Positions 9,129 to 19,204 of a DNA stretch of 64,000 nt are shown here, one piece after another; position 1 is the first letter of the stretch, and every line of letters begins with the position of its first letter. The notes beneath the pieces are model-generated. The model saw only the letters and a list, made by a program, of their open reading frames with translations. It was not told where the DNA came from and searched no databases. The DNA comes from Arthrobacter sp. H35-D1 (GTDB taxonomy: Bacteria; Actinomycetota; Actinomycetes; Actinomycetales; Micrococcaceae), in NCBI RefSeq assembly GCF_030063185.1, contig NZ_JASISP010000008.1, positions 79,647 through 143,646 on the forward strand, given 5' to 3'. The position numbers and the translations under genes were made by a program.

Positions 9129-9233
9129 CCTGGCCCGCGTGCCCGTGCCTGGCCCGCGTGCCCGTGCCTGGCCCGCGTGCCCGCGCCTGGCCCGCGAAAG
9201 AGAGGTTGCCCGGCAGCGGTTTCGCGGGCCAGG
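9129..9233. repeat. 19-bp tandem repeat and hairpin
   Basis: A 19-bp unit (CCTGGCCCGCGTGCCCGTG) occurs at 9129-9147 and 9148-9166, once more with one change at 9167-9185, and partly at 9186-9196. The last partial copy forms the left arm of a perfect 14-bp stem (9186-9199 with 9220-9233, loop 20 bases). It lies in the 327-base gap 9057-9383, where I find no gene. Confidence 0.75.
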
Positions 9234-9371
9234 GGCGGGTATGCGGGGAGGGCGCTCTCTCGCGGCCCCAGTAGGGGACGGTTTTCACGGCTGGGTCGCT
9301 CCACAGCCGCCATATCGGCCCGGAATCAGTGGCGGAAACGCCTGGTTTAGCGGATAGGCGGTGGCAGGTCT

Positions 9372-9377
9372 TAAGCT
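9372..9377 (+). promoter_or_regulatory. Putative leaderless -10 hexamer of miaB
   Basis: TAAGCT ends 6 bases before the GTG start at 9384. Confidence 0.4.
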
Positions 9378-9383
9378 TGTCGG

Positions 9384-10973
9384 GTGAGCCTGATCCAAAA
9401 CAGCGTTGATTCGTCCGCCAGCCCAGAGACCCCAAGCACCGGCACGCTCAAGCAGCCCCGCACCTACCAGGTGCGCACCTACGGCTGCCAAATGAACGTG
9501 CACGACTCCGAGCGCATGGCGGGGTTGTTGGAGACCGCGGGCCTAGTGGCCGTGGAGGAAGCCGGCCCGGCTCGAATTCTCGACACCAACGGTGAAGCCG
9601 TGCCGGACGTGGTGGTTTTCAACACCTGCGCCGTCAGGGAGAACGCCGACAACAAGCTGTATGGCAACCTCGGCATGCTGGCCCACATCAAGGAAAGCAA
9701 CCCCGGTATGCAGATCGCCGTGGGCGGCTGCCTGGCGCAAAAGGATCGCGACACCATTCAAAAGCGGGCACCGTGGGTGGACGTGGTCTTTGGCACACAC
9801 AATGTTGGAGCCTTGCCTGTGCTGCTCGAGCGCGCCCGCCACAACGCCGACGCGCAGCTGGAGATTCTGGAATCACTGGACGTCTTCCCTTCCACGCTCC
9901 CCACCCGTCGCGACTCCGTGTATTCAGGCTGGGTCAGCATTTCCGTGGGATGCAACAACACGTGCACTTTCTGCATTGTGCCTGCCCTGCGTGGCAAGGA
10001 ACGAGACCGCCGCCCGGGTGAGATTCTGGCCGAGATCCAAGCCTTGGTGGACGACGGCGCCATCGAAGTGACGCTGCTGGGCCAGAATGTGAACTCCTAC
10101 GGCGTGGAATTCGGCGACCGGCTGGCATTTGGCAAACTGCTGCGCGCGTGCGGGGAAATCAAGGGCTTGGAGCGCGTGCGATTCACGAGTCCGCACCCCG
10201 CCGCCTTCACCGACGATGTCATCGCGGCCATGGCCGAGACCGCCAACGTCATGCCGCAACTGCACATGCCGCTGCAGTCGGGCTCGGACAAGGTGCTGAA
10301 GGACATGCGCCGCTCCTACCGCTCGAAGAAGTTCCTCGGCATCCTGGACAAAGTCCGCGAGCAGATGCCGCAGGCCGCCATCTCCACCGACATCATTGTC
10401 GGTTTCCCCGGCGAGACGGAAGAGGACTTTCAGGCAACGCTCGACGTCGTCGAGGCGTCCCGCTTCGCCACCGCCTTCACTTTCCAGTACTCCAAGCGCC
10501 CCGGCACGCCCGCGGCTGATCTGCCGGACCAGCTGCCCAAGGAAGTCGTGCAGGAGCGCTTCCTGCGCCTGACTGCGCTGCAGGACAGGATCGCCGCGGA
10601 GGAAAATGCCAAGCAGTTGGGCCGCAAGGTGGAGGTCATGGTCACCGCCTCGTCAGGGCGCAAGGCTGCCGAAACGCACAGGCTCTCCGGCCGCGCCCAG
10701 GACCAGCGGCTTGTTCACTTCAGTGTTCCCGAAGGCGCACAAATTCCGCGCCCCGGCGACCTAGTCACCGTCACCATCACCGAGGCGGCTTCCTTCCACC
10801 TTGTCGCTGACCCGGCCACCATGGCCGACTACTCGCTGCGGCGTTCACGCGCAGGGGACGCGTGGGATCTGGCACAGGCCGAATCCTGCGGTGTCCCCAC
10901 TGCCGGCGGAAACGACGCCGCCCGGCCCAAAGTGAGCCTGGGCATGCCGTCCCTGCCCGTCCGCACGGCGTGA
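9384..10973 (+). CDS. miaB: tRNA-2-methylthio-N6-dimethylallyladenosine synthase MiaB
   Basis: Radical SAM methylthiotransferase that adds a methylthio group to i6A37 of tRNAs reading UNN codons. The 529-residue protein shows the N-terminal UPF0004 domain ([13 protein letters not shown]), the radical SAM cluster motif CNNTCTFC, and a C-terminal TRAM domain. After TRAM there is an extra tail of about 60 residues with little similarity to known domains. GTG start at 9384. Its stop overlaps the start of miaA, which makes its substrate, so the two are translationally coupled. Confidence 0.95.
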   Translation: MSLIQNSVDSSASPETPSTGTLKQPRTYQVRTYGCQMNVHDSERMAGLLETAGLVAVEEAGPARILDTNGEAVPDVVVFNTCAVRENADNKLYGNLGMLAHIKESNPGMQIAVGGCLAQKDRDTIQKRAPWVDVVFGTHNVGALPVLLERARHNADAQLEILESLDVFPSTLPTRRDSVYSGWVSISVGCNNTCTFCIVPALRGKERDRRPGEILAEIQALVDDGAIEVTLLGQNVNSYGVEFGDRLAFGKLLRACGEIKGLERVRFTSPHPAAFTDDVIAAMAETANVMPQLHMPLQSGSDKVLKDMRRSYRSKKFLGILDKVREQMPQAAISTDIIVGFPGETEEDFQATLDVVEASRFATAFTFQYSKRPGTPAADLPDQLPKEVVQERFLRLTALQDRIAAEENAKQLGRKVEVMVTASSGRKAAETHRLSGRAQDQRLVHFSVPEGAQIPRPGDLVTVTITEAASFHLVADPATMADYSLRRSRAGDAWDLAQAESCGVPTAGGNDAARPKVSLGMPSLPVRTA

Positions 10974-11905
10974 GCACGGGCGCGCTAGAACTGCCGCTGG
11001 TCGCCGTGGTTGGTCCCACAGGATCGGGGAAGTCCGAGCTGGCCCTGCAGCTGGCCGAACGATTCAACGGCGAGGCCATCAATGCCGACTCCATGCAGTT
11101 CTATCGCGGCATGGACATTGGCACGGCCAAGCTGCCGCCGGAACAGCGCCGCGGGATTCCGCACCACCTCATGGACTTTCTGAGCGTTCGCGAAGACACC
11201 ACCGTCGCAGCCTTTCAAACCATGGCCAGGGCGGCGATCGCGGACGTTCGCTCCCGTGGAAAACTGCCCATTCTGGTGGGCGGATCCGGACTCTATGCCA
11301 GGGCCGCCCTGGACATCCTGGAATTTCCCGGCACCGACCCAGCCGTTCGGACCGCGTTGGAGGACGAGCTGGAGAGCGCAGGGCTGGCCGCGATGCTGGC
11401 ACGGCTGACAGCAGTGGACCCGGTCTCGGCAGCCCGCATCAGCGACGGAAAGCGCGTGGTCCGAGCGTTGGAAGTGCATGAGCTGACCGGACGGCCGTTC
11501 AGCTCCTTCATGCCCGTGCGGCAGTACGTCACGTCCACTGTGCAGATTGGACTGGACGGAAACCGCGCCGAGCTGCATCGGCGCCTGGCTGCGCGCGTGG
11601 AAACCATGGTGTCCGACGGGCTGCTCGATGAGGTTGCCTCGCTCATTCCGGAAGGCCTGCGCGATGGCCGCACCGCCCACAAGGCTCTGGGTTACCAGCA
11701 GTTCCTGCGCGTCGTCGACGGCACCTCCACGGTGGCGCGGGCCACTGAGGAAACCATCGTGGCGACCCGCCAATTCGCCCGCCGCCAGCTCACCTGGTTC
11801 CGCGCCGACCCCCGTGTGCAATGGCTCGATTGGGCCCAACCCGACTTGTTTGACGCCGCGGCAGCCCTCGTGGCCCAGCCAGCCAAGGGTGCGGCGGACG
11901 CCTGA
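10970..11905 (+). CDS. miaA: tRNA dimethylallyltransferase MiaA
   Basis: Transfers a dimethylallyl group to A37 of tRNA, the step before MiaB. Length 311 residues. The P-loop [13 protein letters not shown] lies near the N-terminus, followed by the [18 protein letters not shown] motif typical of the family. The GTG at 10970 overlaps the miaB stop by four bases (GTGA), which decides the start; the frame is open upstream but that part lies inside miaB. Confidence 0.95.
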   Translation: MSTGALELPLVAVVGPTGSGKSELALQLAERFNGEAINADSMQFYRGMDIGTAKLPPEQRRGIPHHLMDFLSVREDTTVAAFQTMARAAIADVRSRGKLPILVGGSGLYARAALDILEFPGTDPAVRTALEDELESAGLAAMLARLTAVDPVSAARISDGKRVVRALEVHELTGRPFSSFMPVRQYVTSTVQIGLDGNRAELHRRLAARVETMVSDGLLDEVASLIPEGLRDGRTAHKALGYQQFLRVVDGTSTVARATEETIVATRQFARRQLTWFRADPRVQWLDWAQPDLFDAAAALVAQPAKGAADA

Positions 11906-11936
11906 GCTGCCGTCCGCCGTCGAACTCAAGGTGCTT

Positions 11937-11942
11937 TAGGCT
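11937..11942 (+). promoter_or_regulatory. Putative leaderless -10 hexamer of dapF
   Basis: TAGGCT ends 6 bases before the ATG at 11949; no ribosome site is visible. Confidence 0.5.
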
Positions 11943-11948
11943 TGAAGC

Positions 11949-12881
11949 ATGACTGATCCCGCACCATCCCTGACAGGTCTCCGGTTTGCCAAAGGCCACG
12001 GCACCGGCAACGACTTCGTATTGCTGGCAGACCCGGAAGGCGTGCGCGAGCTGACCCCCGGGCAGATCACCAGGCTGTGCGACCGCCACCAAGGCATTGG
12101 TGGTGACGGGCTCATTCGTGCAGTGCGTTCCCGGCAGCTGCCCGAGGGTGTGGCCCTGCTGGAGGACCACCCCGAAGCCGAATGGTTTATGGACTACAGC
12201 AACGCCGACGGCTCGCGCTCGGAAATGTGCGGCAACGGGGTGCGGGTGTTCGTGCACTTTCTAGTGACACAAGGGCTCGTGGTGTTGGAGCCCGGCGAGG
12301 AACTGACCATTGGCACGCGCGCCGGTGCCAAGGTCGTCGCGCGCACCGGTGCAGGCTACCGCGTGGACATGGGCCCGTGGGGTTTCATCCACCCGGAGCT
12401 GGCGGCGGAGCGCGGCATGGATTCACTCGTCGAGGCGGCAGGCCTGCCGGTGGAGCGCCCCGCACTGTCCATCACCATGGGCAACCCCCACACGGTTGTG
12501 GCGCTGGCAGACTTGGAAGAATTGGCAGCGATGAGCCTGATCCCGACCCCGGCCGTCACACCGCTGCCCCCGCACGGCACCAACGTTGAATTCGCTGTGC
12601 CTGCCGATCCGCTGGTGATGGACGACGTCGGACACATCAGCATGCGCGTCCACGAACGTGGCGTGGGGGAGACACTTTCCTGCGGCACAGGGGCGTGCGC
12701 CGCAGCGGCCGCCACCCGCTTCTGGGCCGGCACCGGGGCCCCCGACGACTGGGCCGTGGCAGTGCCCGGCGGCGTGGTGGCAGTGCGGTTCTTTCCCGGC
12801 GCCGAAGGCCGCGAAAACGTTGAACTCAGCGGCCCGGCCGTCATCGTTGCCGAAGGGGTCGTTGCCGACGGCATTCAGTAG
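11949..12881 (+). CDS. dapF: Diaminopimelate epimerase
   Basis: Converts LL- to meso-diaminopimelate for lysine and peptidoglycan synthesis. The 310-residue protein contains both catalytic cysteines in their usual settings, [10 protein letters not shown] and [10 protein letters not shown], plus the substrate-binding [10 protein letters not shown] at the N-terminus. It follows miaA by 43 bases but appears to have its own leaderless promoter. Same order as in mycobacteria. Confidence 0.96.
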   Translation: MTDPAPSLTGLRFAKGHGTGNDFVLLADPEGVRELTPGQITRLCDRHQGIGGDGLIRAVRSRQLPEGVALLEDHPEAEWFMDYSNADGSRSEMCGNGVRVFVHFLVTQGLVVLEPGEELTIGTRAGAKVVARTGAGYRVDMGPWGFIHPELAAERGMDSLVEAAGLPVERPALSITMGNPHTVVALADLEELAAMSLIPTPAVTPLPPHGTNVEFAVPADPLVMDDVGHISMRVHERGVGETLSCGTGACAAAAATRFWAGTGAPDDWAVAVPGGVVAVRFFPGAEGRENVELSGPAVIVAEGVVADGIQ

Positions 12882-12952
12882 TGCTGCTTGGGCGTGCAAC
12901 CGGCTGGGTGCCAGTCGGGCAACGCCGGCGGGTCGGGGCCTGGGCCGGCGGG

Positions 12953-13597
12953 TCAGGGCTTGGTGCGGGTGACCTTCAGTATCCTGAAGGCCTTGTTGGT
13001 GGAGTCGCGGGCCACGGTGAAACCAGCTTCCGGGAACTGTTCGCCCAGTTCGGCGGCCAACCAGCGCTGCAGGGAATCCGAGCCGAGGTTTTTTTGCACC
13101 ACCAGGTAGGCGTTTCCCTGCTGGGCCAGTCGAGGCAGCCACATCAGCAGGATCGAGTGCAGCTCCGACTTGCCCACCCGGATGGGCGGATTGGACCAAA
13201 TGGTGTTGAACCGCAGGTCGGGGTCGACGCCCTCGGGCGTGGAGGCGTGGACATTGTCCAATCCCAGCGCCTTCGCGTTGTCGTTGGTCAGCTCAATGGA
13301 GCGCTCGTTGACGTCCACGGCGTGGACGGTGGCCGCGGGGGAGCGCAAGGCCAGGGTCAGGGCGACGGGCCCCCATCCGCAGCCAATGTCGAGCAGATGG
13401 CCTTCGGCGGCCGGCGGCGGCGTCTCGTTGAGCAGGATCACGGTGCCCTTGTCGACGCCGTCGGGGCTGAAGATGCCCCCGGCTGTTTGCAATTGACGCT
13501 TTTCACCGACCAAGACGACGCTGAGGGGCCGGCGCTTCATCGGCGTCGACGGTTGTGAACTGAAATAATGATCTGCACCCTGAGTACCCATAGTCAT
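12953..13597 (-). CDS. Class I SAM-dependent methyltransferase, RsmC-like
   Basis: Methyltransferase of 214 residues with the SAM-binding motif LLDIGCGWGPVAL and the catalytic motif SNPPIR, typical of N2-guanine methylases of the MTS family such as RsmC (16S rRNA G1207). RsmC itself has an extra N-terminal half that is missing here, so the exact target is inferred. It is convergent with dapF and divergent from hflX. Two start codons lie close together (13597 and 13591). Confidence 0.8.
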   Translation of the reverse strand: MTMGTQGADHYFSSQPSTPMKRRPLSVVLVGEKRQLQTAGGIFSPDGVDKGTVILLNETPPPAAEGHLLDIGCGWGPVALTLALRSPAATVHAVDVNERSIELTNDNAKALGLDNVHASTPEGVDPDLRFNTIWSNPPIRVGKSELHSILLMWLPRLAQQGNAYLVVQKNLGSDSLQRWLAAELGEQFPEAGFTVARDSTNKAFRILKVTRTKP

Positions 13598-13716
13598 GCC
13601 AGATTAGTGCCGATTTGCCGCTTTGTGTATCTAGGCACGCCTTAGCACAACGACTCTCGGCGAATGATTGTCCACAGTGACTGGAGCATGTAGGTGTGCG
13701 TGTGGACGCGGCGGAC

Positions 13717-13722
13717 TAAGAT
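13717..13722 (+). promoter_or_regulatory. Probable -10 element of hflX
   Basis: TAAGAT lies 26 bases upstream of the ATG at 13749. It leaves a short leader with a good AAGGAG ribosome site. No convincing -35 is seen. Confidence 0.35.
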
Positions 13723-13748
13723 TGAGGGTAAGCGCCTATAAGGAGAAC

Positions 13749-15410
13749 ATGTCCAACGCATCTGCACACAATGGTTCCGACGACAACACCACACCCCACA
13801 ACGCCGGGGACGGGGAGACAACTGACAGCTTGGATGCGTCCGGGCAGGAGCTGTCGGTCGCCGAAATTGAGGCTGTGATCAACCGCATTTTGGCCAAGGA
13901 CGCCGCTGCCGCTGCCACGGAGCGTGCCGATGACGAGGTTGAAGCACAGGACCCGCACCGGGGGACCCCGTCGAGCCGACCACTGTCGGCCCGCGCGCAA
14001 GCCGTGTCGTCGCTGGACTTCCAGCACAGCCGCTTTGACGGCGACCAGAGCGAACTGGCCGAACGCAATGCCTTGCGTCGGAAAGCCAGCCTGTCCACCG
14101 AGCTCGAAGATGTCACCGAGGTTGAATACCGCCAGCTGCGCCTTGAACGTGTTGTGCTGGCAGGGCTGTGGTCCCAGGGCACCATGGCTGATGCCGAAAA
14201 CTCGTTGCGTGAATTGGCTGCGCTTGCTGAGACTGCCGGCTCGGAAGTCCTCGACGGGTTGGTCCAGCGCCGGGCCAAGCCTGACCCGGCCACCTATCTG
14301 GGCACCGGCAAGGCCCAGGAATTGAAAGAAATCGTTCAAGCCACAGGTGCCGACACCGTGGTTATCGATGGTGATCTGGCCCCCTCCCAGCGCCGCACCC
14401 TGGAAGAAGTGGTGAAGGTCAAGGTCATTGACCGCACGGCCTTGATCCTGGACATTTTTGCCCAGCATGCAAAGTCCAGGGAAGGTCGCGCCCAAGTGGA
14501 GCTGGCCCAGATGGAGTACCTGCTGCCGCGTCTGCGTGGTTGGGGTGAATCCATGTCCCGCCAGGCTGGCGGGCGCGTCGGCGCAGCCGGCGGCGGCATT
14601 GGCTCCCGCGGCCCTGGTGAAACGAAAATGGAATTGGACCGGCGCAAGATCCGCACCCGGATGGCCAAGCTGCGCCGTGAAATCGTTGCCATGCGACCTG
14701 CACGCGAAACCATGCGGGCCAACCGCAAGCGCAACAGCGTGCCGTCGGTGGCCATCGCCGGCTACACCAATGCCGGAAAGTCGTCCTTGCTGAACCGGCT
14801 GACCGACGCCGGCGTGCTGGTAGAGAATGCCCTGTTCGCCACCCTCGACCCCACCGTGCGCAAGACTGAAACCGCCGACGGCTTGGGCTACACCCTCGTC
14901 GACACTGTCGGTTTCGTCCGCTCCCTGCCTACCCAGTTGGTTGAGGCTTTCAGGTCCACGCTGGAGGAAGTGGCCGACGCCGACCTGATCCTGCACATCG
15001 TGGATGCCTCGCACCCGGACCCGGAGGGGCAGATCTCAGCCGTGCGGACGGTGTTTGCCGAAGTGGGGGCCATGCAAATCCCCGAGATTATTGTTTTGAA
15101 CAAGGCTGACATCGCCGACCCGTTTGTTGTTGAACGGCTGCGTCAGCACGAAGCCCGCACGGTGGTGGTGTCCGCCCGTACCGGACAGGGCATGGATGAG
15201 CTGATGGAGGCCATCAGCGAGGGAATTCCGCATCCCAGCGTCACCTTGACACTGTTGGTTCCCTACGATCGCGGCGATGTGTTGAATAAATTGCACCGCA
15301 GCGATGCTGAAATCATCAGCTTGGAACACGGCGAGCACGGCACGTTGGCCAATGTCCGGGTCCGGGAGGACCTGGCCGCCGAGGTTGAGCCGTTTGTCCA
15401 GCATGGCTGA
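13749..15410 (+). CDS. hflX: GTPase HflX
   Basis: Ribosome-associated GTPase that splits stalled 70S ribosomes, as in heat or antibiotic stress. Length 553 residues; the first ~80 are an acidic, low-complexity extension. The HflX N-terminal domain contains DPATYLGTGKAQELK, the linker has the glycine-rich GGRVGAAGGGIGSRGPGE, and the G domain has G1 GYTNAGKSSLLNRL near residue 337, DTVGFVRSLP (G3) and NKAD (G4). ATG at 13749 with AAGGAG upstream. The helicase gene starts inside its last codons. Confidence 0.94.
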   Translation: MSNASAHNGSDDNTTPHNAGDGETTDSLDASGQELSVAEIEAVINRILAKDAAAAATERADDEVEAQDPHRGTPSSRPLSARAQAVSSLDFQHSRFDGDQSELAERNALRRKASLSTELEDVTEVEYRQLRLERVVLAGLWSQGTMADAENSLRELAALAETAGSEVLDGLVQRRAKPDPATYLGTGKAQELKEIVQATGADTVVIDGDLAPSQRRTLEEVVKVKVIDRTALILDIFAQHAKSREGRAQVELAQMEYLLPRLRGWGESMSRQAGGRVGAAGGGIGSRGPGETKMELDRRKIRTRMAKLRREIVAMRPARETMRANRKRNSVPSVAIAGYTNAGKSSLLNRLTDAGVLVENALFATLDPTVRKTETADGLGYTLVDTVGFVRSLPTQLVEAFRSTLEEVADADLILHIVDASHPDPEGQISAVRTVFAEVGAMQIPEIIVLNKADIADPFVVERLRQHEARTVVVSARTGQGMDELMEAISEGIPHPSVTLTLLVPYDRGDVLNKLHRSDAEIISLEHGEHGTLANVRVREDLAAEVEPFVQHG

Positions 15411-17430
15411 GAGTGAATTTTCAGAACAGGCCATTGAGCTCTTGGACAAAGCCGTTTCAGCAATGGGCGGCCAGCGCCGGGACGGCCAGCATGAAATGGT
15501 GCGCCGCGTGGTGGAGGCCATCGAAACTGGCGACCACCTTCTTGTCCAGGCAGGCACTGGAACTGGAAAGTCGCTGGCCTACCTGATCCCCTTGATCGTG
15601 AACTCACTCACGAGCGACAAGCCCTCGGTGGTGGCCACCGCAACCCTTGCGTTGCAAGCCCAGATCGTGGGTCGCGACGTGCCCAGGCTGCTGGAGGCCT
15701 TGGCCCCTCTTCTGCCGCGGCCCATTGATGTGGCCCTTGTCAAGGGTCGCAGCAACTACGTGTGCAAGCACAAGCTTGGCGGCGGTTTTCCCGCGGAGGA
15801 CACCGGCGAAGGGGCCCTGTTCAGCCTCGGAGAGGACAGCAGCGTTCCCCACCCTTCCGGAGTAGCCTCCGGCCCCACGTCTCAGCTCGGCAGGGAAGTG
15901 GTGCGGCTGCGCGAATGGGCGCAGGATACCGAAACCGGGGACAGGGATGAACTGGTGCCCGGGGTCGCCGACAAGGCCTGGCGCCAAGTCTCCGTGACAT
16001 CGATGGAATGCCTGGGTGCACAAAAGTGTCCGCTGGCCGCAGAGTGCTTTTCAGAATTGGCGCGGGCTCGAGGCGGTGAAGCAGACATTGTGGTGACAAA
16101 CCACGCAATGCTGGCCATCAGTGCCTTCGAAGGGATAGCCGTCCTGCCCGACTATGACGTGGTGGTGGTGGATGAGGCCCATGAACTTCAGGATCGGGTG
16201 ACAGGTGCTGTCACCGGGCAGCTCTCCGTGCAGATGGTGCAGGCTGCCGCCTCCAGCACCCGCAAGCACACAGGTGTTTCAGTTGACGCCCTCCATGCCA
16301 GTGCCGCCGCCCTCGACCTGGTGTTGGCGGGCATACCTGAGGGGCTGCAACCCAACGGGTTGAGCGACGTGCAAACGCAAGCTGTTGAACAAGTGCGGGA
16401 CGCCGTGCGGGCGGCGTTGTCGGATTCCAAGCCGGAAGGAAATTCAGGTGCCGACGGCGGACGCTCCATTGCCAGGTCCCGCTTGAACTTGATCTTTGAC
16501 CTGTGTGAACGATTGTTGGCCGCCAATGACGCCCGTGAAGTGGTGTGGGCATCGCGCCCGGGCAGCTTCACCCCCGGCAAGGGCTACCAAAAGGCGGATG
16601 AAAACGAACCGGCCGTCATCAATATTGCCCCGTTGAGCGTGGCCATGAAACTGCGGGAAGGACTGTTTGCCGACCGCACTGTGGTGCTGACCTCCGCCAC
16701 GCTGTCCATCGGGGAATCGTTCCAATCCACGGCGGGTGGACTTGGGCTGTTGGGGCCCAGCGCACCCAGCTGGAAGGGGGCCGACGTCGGGTCCCCGTTC
16801 GACTATCCCAAGCAGGGCATGTTGTATGTGGCCGCCCACCTGAAAAAGCCCGGCTTCGGAATGTCCCAGGAACAGTTGGATGAGCTCGCTGCCCTCATCA
16901 CTGCTGCCGGTGGCGGAACACTGGCGTTGTTCTCCTCTCGGCGAGCTGCGGAAGACGCGGCCGAGAAGTTGCGCAAGAAGCTCTCGGTGAAGATCTTGTG
17001 CCAGGGCGATTCATCGATGGCCGGGCTCATCAAGGAATTTGCCGCTGAACCGGACACCTGCCTCTTTGGCACCATGTCGCTATGGCAAGGTGTCGACGTG
17101 CAGGGGGCTTCATGCCGGCTGGTTGTCATTGATAGAATTCCTTTCCCGCGCCCGGACGACCCGCTTGTCACGGCCAGGGCCAGGGCCGTGGCACAGAGCG
17201 GCGGCGATGGATTTATCGCCATCTCGGCAACACACGCAGCCGTCCGCCTTGCCCAAGGAGTAGGTCGCTTGATCCGTTCCAGCGAGGACAGGGGTGTGGT
17301 CGCGGTGCTGGATTCACGCCTGGCCAACGCCAGTTACGGCGGCTTCCTGCGTGCGGCACTGCCACCATTTTGGGCCACGAAGGACAAGACAGTTGTCCTT
17401 TCAGCGCTGAAAAGGCTATCGGGCCATTGA
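15403..17430 (+). CDS. ATP-dependent DNA helicase, DinG/XPD-like
   Basis: Superfamily 2 helicase of 675 residues. Walker A is QAGTGTGKS near residue 50 and the DEAH box is VVVDEAHEL near residue 256. Four cysteines, one in NYVCKHK (about residue 120) and three in ECLGAQKCPLAAEC (about 203-214), are placed to hold an Fe-S cluster as in XPD and DinG. Motif VI is QGVGRLIRS. The ATG at 15403 overlaps the hflX stop by 8 bases. Such enzymes unwind 5'-tailed or R-loop DNA. Its closeness to lexA suggests a role in damage response, but I see no SOS box of its own. Confidence 0.9.
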   Translation: MAESEFSEQAIELLDKAVSAMGGQRRDGQHEMVRRVVEAIETGDHLLVQAGTGTGKSLAYLIPLIVNSLTSDKPSVVATATLALQAQIVGRDVPRLLEALAPLLPRPIDVALVKGRSNYVCKHKLGGGFPAEDTGEGALFSLGEDSSVPHPSGVASGPTSQLGREVVRLREWAQDTETGDRDELVPGVADKAWRQVSVTSMECLGAQKCPLAAECFSELARARGGEADIVVTNHAMLAISAFEGIAVLPDYDVVVVDEAHELQDRVTGAVTGQLSVQMVQAAASSTRKHTGVSVDALHASAAALDLVLAGIPEGLQPNGLSDVQTQAVEQVRDAVRAALSDSKPEGNSGADGGRSIARSRLNLIFDLCERLLAANDAREVVWASRPGSFTPGKGYQKADENEPAVINIAPLSVAMKLREGLFADRTVVLTSATLSIGESFQSTAGGLGLLGPSAPSWKGADVGSPFDYPKQGMLYVAAHLKKPGFGMSQEQLDELAALITAAGGGTLALFSSRRAAEDAAEKLRKKLSVKILCQGDSSMAGLIKEFAAEPDTCLFGTMSLWQGVDVQGASCRLVVIDRIPFPRPDDPLVTARARAVAQSGGDGFIAISATHAAVRLAQGVGRLIRSSEDRGVVAVLDSRLANASYGGFLRAALPPFWATKDKTVVLSALKRLSGH

Positions 17431-17515
17431 GCCTGCGCCGAGCCTGAACAGTGCGGCTGACCAGTGCGCCAGAGTCCTCTGCCTGGCCAGTGATCGGCCA
17501 CTGACCCGGCATAAA

Positions 17516-17551
17516 AAGAGCACCCCGGTCGTTCCCGTCCGGGGTGCTCTT
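17516..17551. terminator. Bidirectional terminator between the helicase gene and lexA
   Basis: A 13-bp perfect stem (AAGAGCACCCCGG with CCGGGGTGCTCTT, 10-base loop) lies between two convergent genes. The left arm is preceded by an A-run, which gives a U-run on the lexA side. Confidence 0.8.
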
Positions 17552-17603
17552 CGCTGTGCCGACCGGCCCTCCGCGGGGGCGTTTGGCTTGCGGTTGTCTC
17601 TTG

Positions 17604-18347
17604 TTAGAGGCTGCGCAGCACCGAGACAACTTTGCCCATGATGGTTGCATGGTCGCCGAGGATGGGCTCGTAGCGGGTGTTCTGTGGCAAGAGCCACGTG
17701 TGCCCGTCGCGCTGGCGGAAGGTTTTCACTGTTGCCTCATCCTCCAACAACGCCGCAACGATGTCGCCGTTGTTGGCTGTTGGCTGCTGCCTGACAACAA
17801 CCCAGTCACCGTCGCAAATGGCGGCGTCGATCATCGAATCACCTTGGACCCTGAGCATGAACAGCTCGCCGCTGCCCACGATCTGCCGTGGCAGCGGCAT
17901 AATGTCATCGACTGACTGATCGGCCAGGATGGGGCCGCCGGCCGCGATGCGCCCCACGAGCGGAACAAAGGCCGTGTCCGAGGAACTGCTGAGTTCGGCA
18001 AAGTTCAAGCCGTTGGAACTGCGCAGGTGGCTGGGGGAGTTGACTCCCTCAATCTCCACTTTGCCATTGTCAAGTACCAGTGGAATAAGCACTTCCATGG
18101 CACGGGGCCGCTTGGGATCGCGCCGCAAATAGCCGTGGCGTTCAAGCTGGGTCAGCTGGTGCGTGACGCTGGAGAGACTCGCCAGCCCCACTGCGTCGCC
18201 AATTTCACGCATGGAGGGCGGGTAGCCCTTGTCTGCGATGGAGCGTTGGATGCACTCGAGGATCTTCTTTTGCCTGACGGTCAACCCCTTCATGCCTGCG
18301 CGGCTCGGCGCCTGGGGAATGCGGTGCGGAGGGTCTGGAAGCGCCAT
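17604..18347 (-). CDS. lexA: SOS repressor LexA
   Basis: Represses DNA-damage genes until RecA filaments provoke self-cleavage. Length 247 residues. N-terminal winged helix ([20 protein letters not shown]); the scissile Ala-Gly bond is in RIAAGGPIL, between residues 136 and 137; the catalytic dyad is Ser171 (QGDSM) and Lys208 (ATVKTF). Start at 18347 with AAGGA upstream; a downstream Met ([12 protein letters not shown], residue 19) is also possible. A LexA box in its own promoter indicates autoregulation. Confidence 0.97.
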   Translation of the reverse strand: MALPDPPHRIPQAPSRAGMKGLTVRQKKILECIQRSIADKGYPPSMREIGDAVGLASLSSVTHQLTQLERHGYLRRDPKRPRAMEVLIPLVLDNGKVEIEGVNSPSHLRSSNGLNFAELSSSSDTAFVPLVGRIAAGGPILADQSVDDIMPLPRQIVGSGELFMLRVQGDSMIDAAICDGDWVVVRQQPTANNGDIVAALLEDEATVKTFRQRDGHTWLLPQNTRYEPILGDHATIMGKVVSVLRSL

Positions 18348-18432
18348 GGTTCCGAGTTCCTTTCGTGGCTGCCCTGACCAATGTCAGTGCCTGCTGGTGG
18401 ACTGCATCTAACGCTCAATCCTTGTTCCCCCA

Positions 18433-18473
18433 AGTTTAAGCCACGAACAGGGTAATTTCAAACATTTGTTCGA
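18433..18473 (-). promoter_or_regulatory. lexA promoter with LexA box
   Basis: On the minus strand -35 TTGAAA (18456-18461) and -10 TAAACT (18433-18438) are separated by exactly 17 bases. The LexA box at 18458-18473 (TCAAAC-ATTT-GTTCGA, one mismatch to TCGAAC-N4-GTTCGA) covers the -35 element. Confidence 0.85.
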
Positions 18474-18525
18474 TCAGGTCTTGGCAAGTGTCGTCCATAG
18501 GTGCTAAAACTGTACTAGTAGCAAG

Positions 18526-18553
18526 TTCGAACATACATTCTAACGAATATGCA
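18526..18553 (+). promoter_or_regulatory. LysM-gene promoter with LexA box
   Basis: TCGAAC-ATAC-ATTCTA at 18527-18542 is a LexA box with one perfect half. TTCGAA at 18526-18531 and TATGCA at 18548-18553 could be the -35 and -10 elements with a 16-base spacer, the same arrangement as at recA. Confidence 0.7.
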
Positions 18554-18624
18554 ATGCATGGAGATTTGATCCAGACGGTGTTGGTGGCCACGGATCCGGA
18601 TCCATGGCGAAAGGACCAGAAGTC

Positions 18625-19095
18625 ATGAATGCAATGGTTTTCCCGACAGCAGCATTTGGCCGCACCTACAGCCGCCAGAACAAGGGCAGAATCAGTAATG
18701 GCAGCAGTGTGGTGGCGAGCAAGGCCGACATCGTGGCCGGTGGTGTTTCGGCGGAAACCACCGTCGGCCTGCAGTTGAACCGCCGCGGCCGGTTGGTGCT
18801 TTTGGGCATCCCTGCCATCACCCTTGCAGCGGTTCTGATGTTTGCCTCCCTCGCGTTTGTGTTCGGGTCGATGGCGGCTCCGGCGCACGCCTCGGCGGCG
18901 TACCCGGCCGTGGACATGGCCGATTACGCCAGGACGGTGACAGTTCTCCAGGGTGAGAGCTTGTGGAGCATTGCAGCAGCCAGCAACCCGCATGGCAATG
19001 TTCGCGAGGTGGTACGCGAAATCGTGGCCCTGAACGAACTTGGCACCGGTGTCCTTCAGGCCGGACAGCAACTGTTCGTGCCCCTTCCCAAGTAG
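18625..19095 (+). CDS. SOS-associated LysM membrane protein, probable cell-division suppressor
   Basis: Protein of 156 residues: a cytoplasmic N-terminal stretch, one membrane helix (LVLLGIPAITLAAVLMFASL), and an external LysM domain (TVLQGESLWSIAAASNP...LQAGQQLFVPL) that should bind peptidoglycan. Divergent from lexA and carrying a LexA box, it matches by position and architecture Rv2719c/ChiZ of Mycobacterium and DivS of Corynebacterium, which delay division during SOS. The ATG at 18625 is preferred over 18604 because AAGGA lies 9 bases before it. Confidence 0.82.
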   Translation: MNAMVFPTAAFGRTYSRQNKGRISNGSSVVASKADIVAGGVSAETTVGLQLNRRGRLVLLGIPAITLAAVLMFASLAFVFGSMAAPAHASAAYPAVDMADYARTVTVLQGESLWSIAAASNPHGNVREVVREIVALNELGTGVLQAGQQLFVPLPK

Positions 19096-19192
19096 TGCCG
19101 GCCGCATGGCCAAGCACGCTCCGAAGGGTGCCAGTGCCGAGGCGAAGTGTCCGCATGGTGTCGCCGTTTCGGCCTTTGGCCCGGTCAGCAAA

Positions 19193-19198
19193 TACCAT
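19193..19198 (+). promoter_or_regulatory. Putative leaderless -10 hexamer of hisC
   Basis: TACCAT ends 6 bases before the ATG at 19205. The frame is open far upstream, but this spacing and the family length support 19205. Confidence 0.4.
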
Positions 19199-19204
19199 GG
19201 AGCC

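Noticed and set aside
19040..19204. N-terminal extension of HisC to 19040
   Set aside because: It would overlap the end of the LysM gene, has no family similarity, and the start at 19205 has a promoter hexamer at the leaderless distance.
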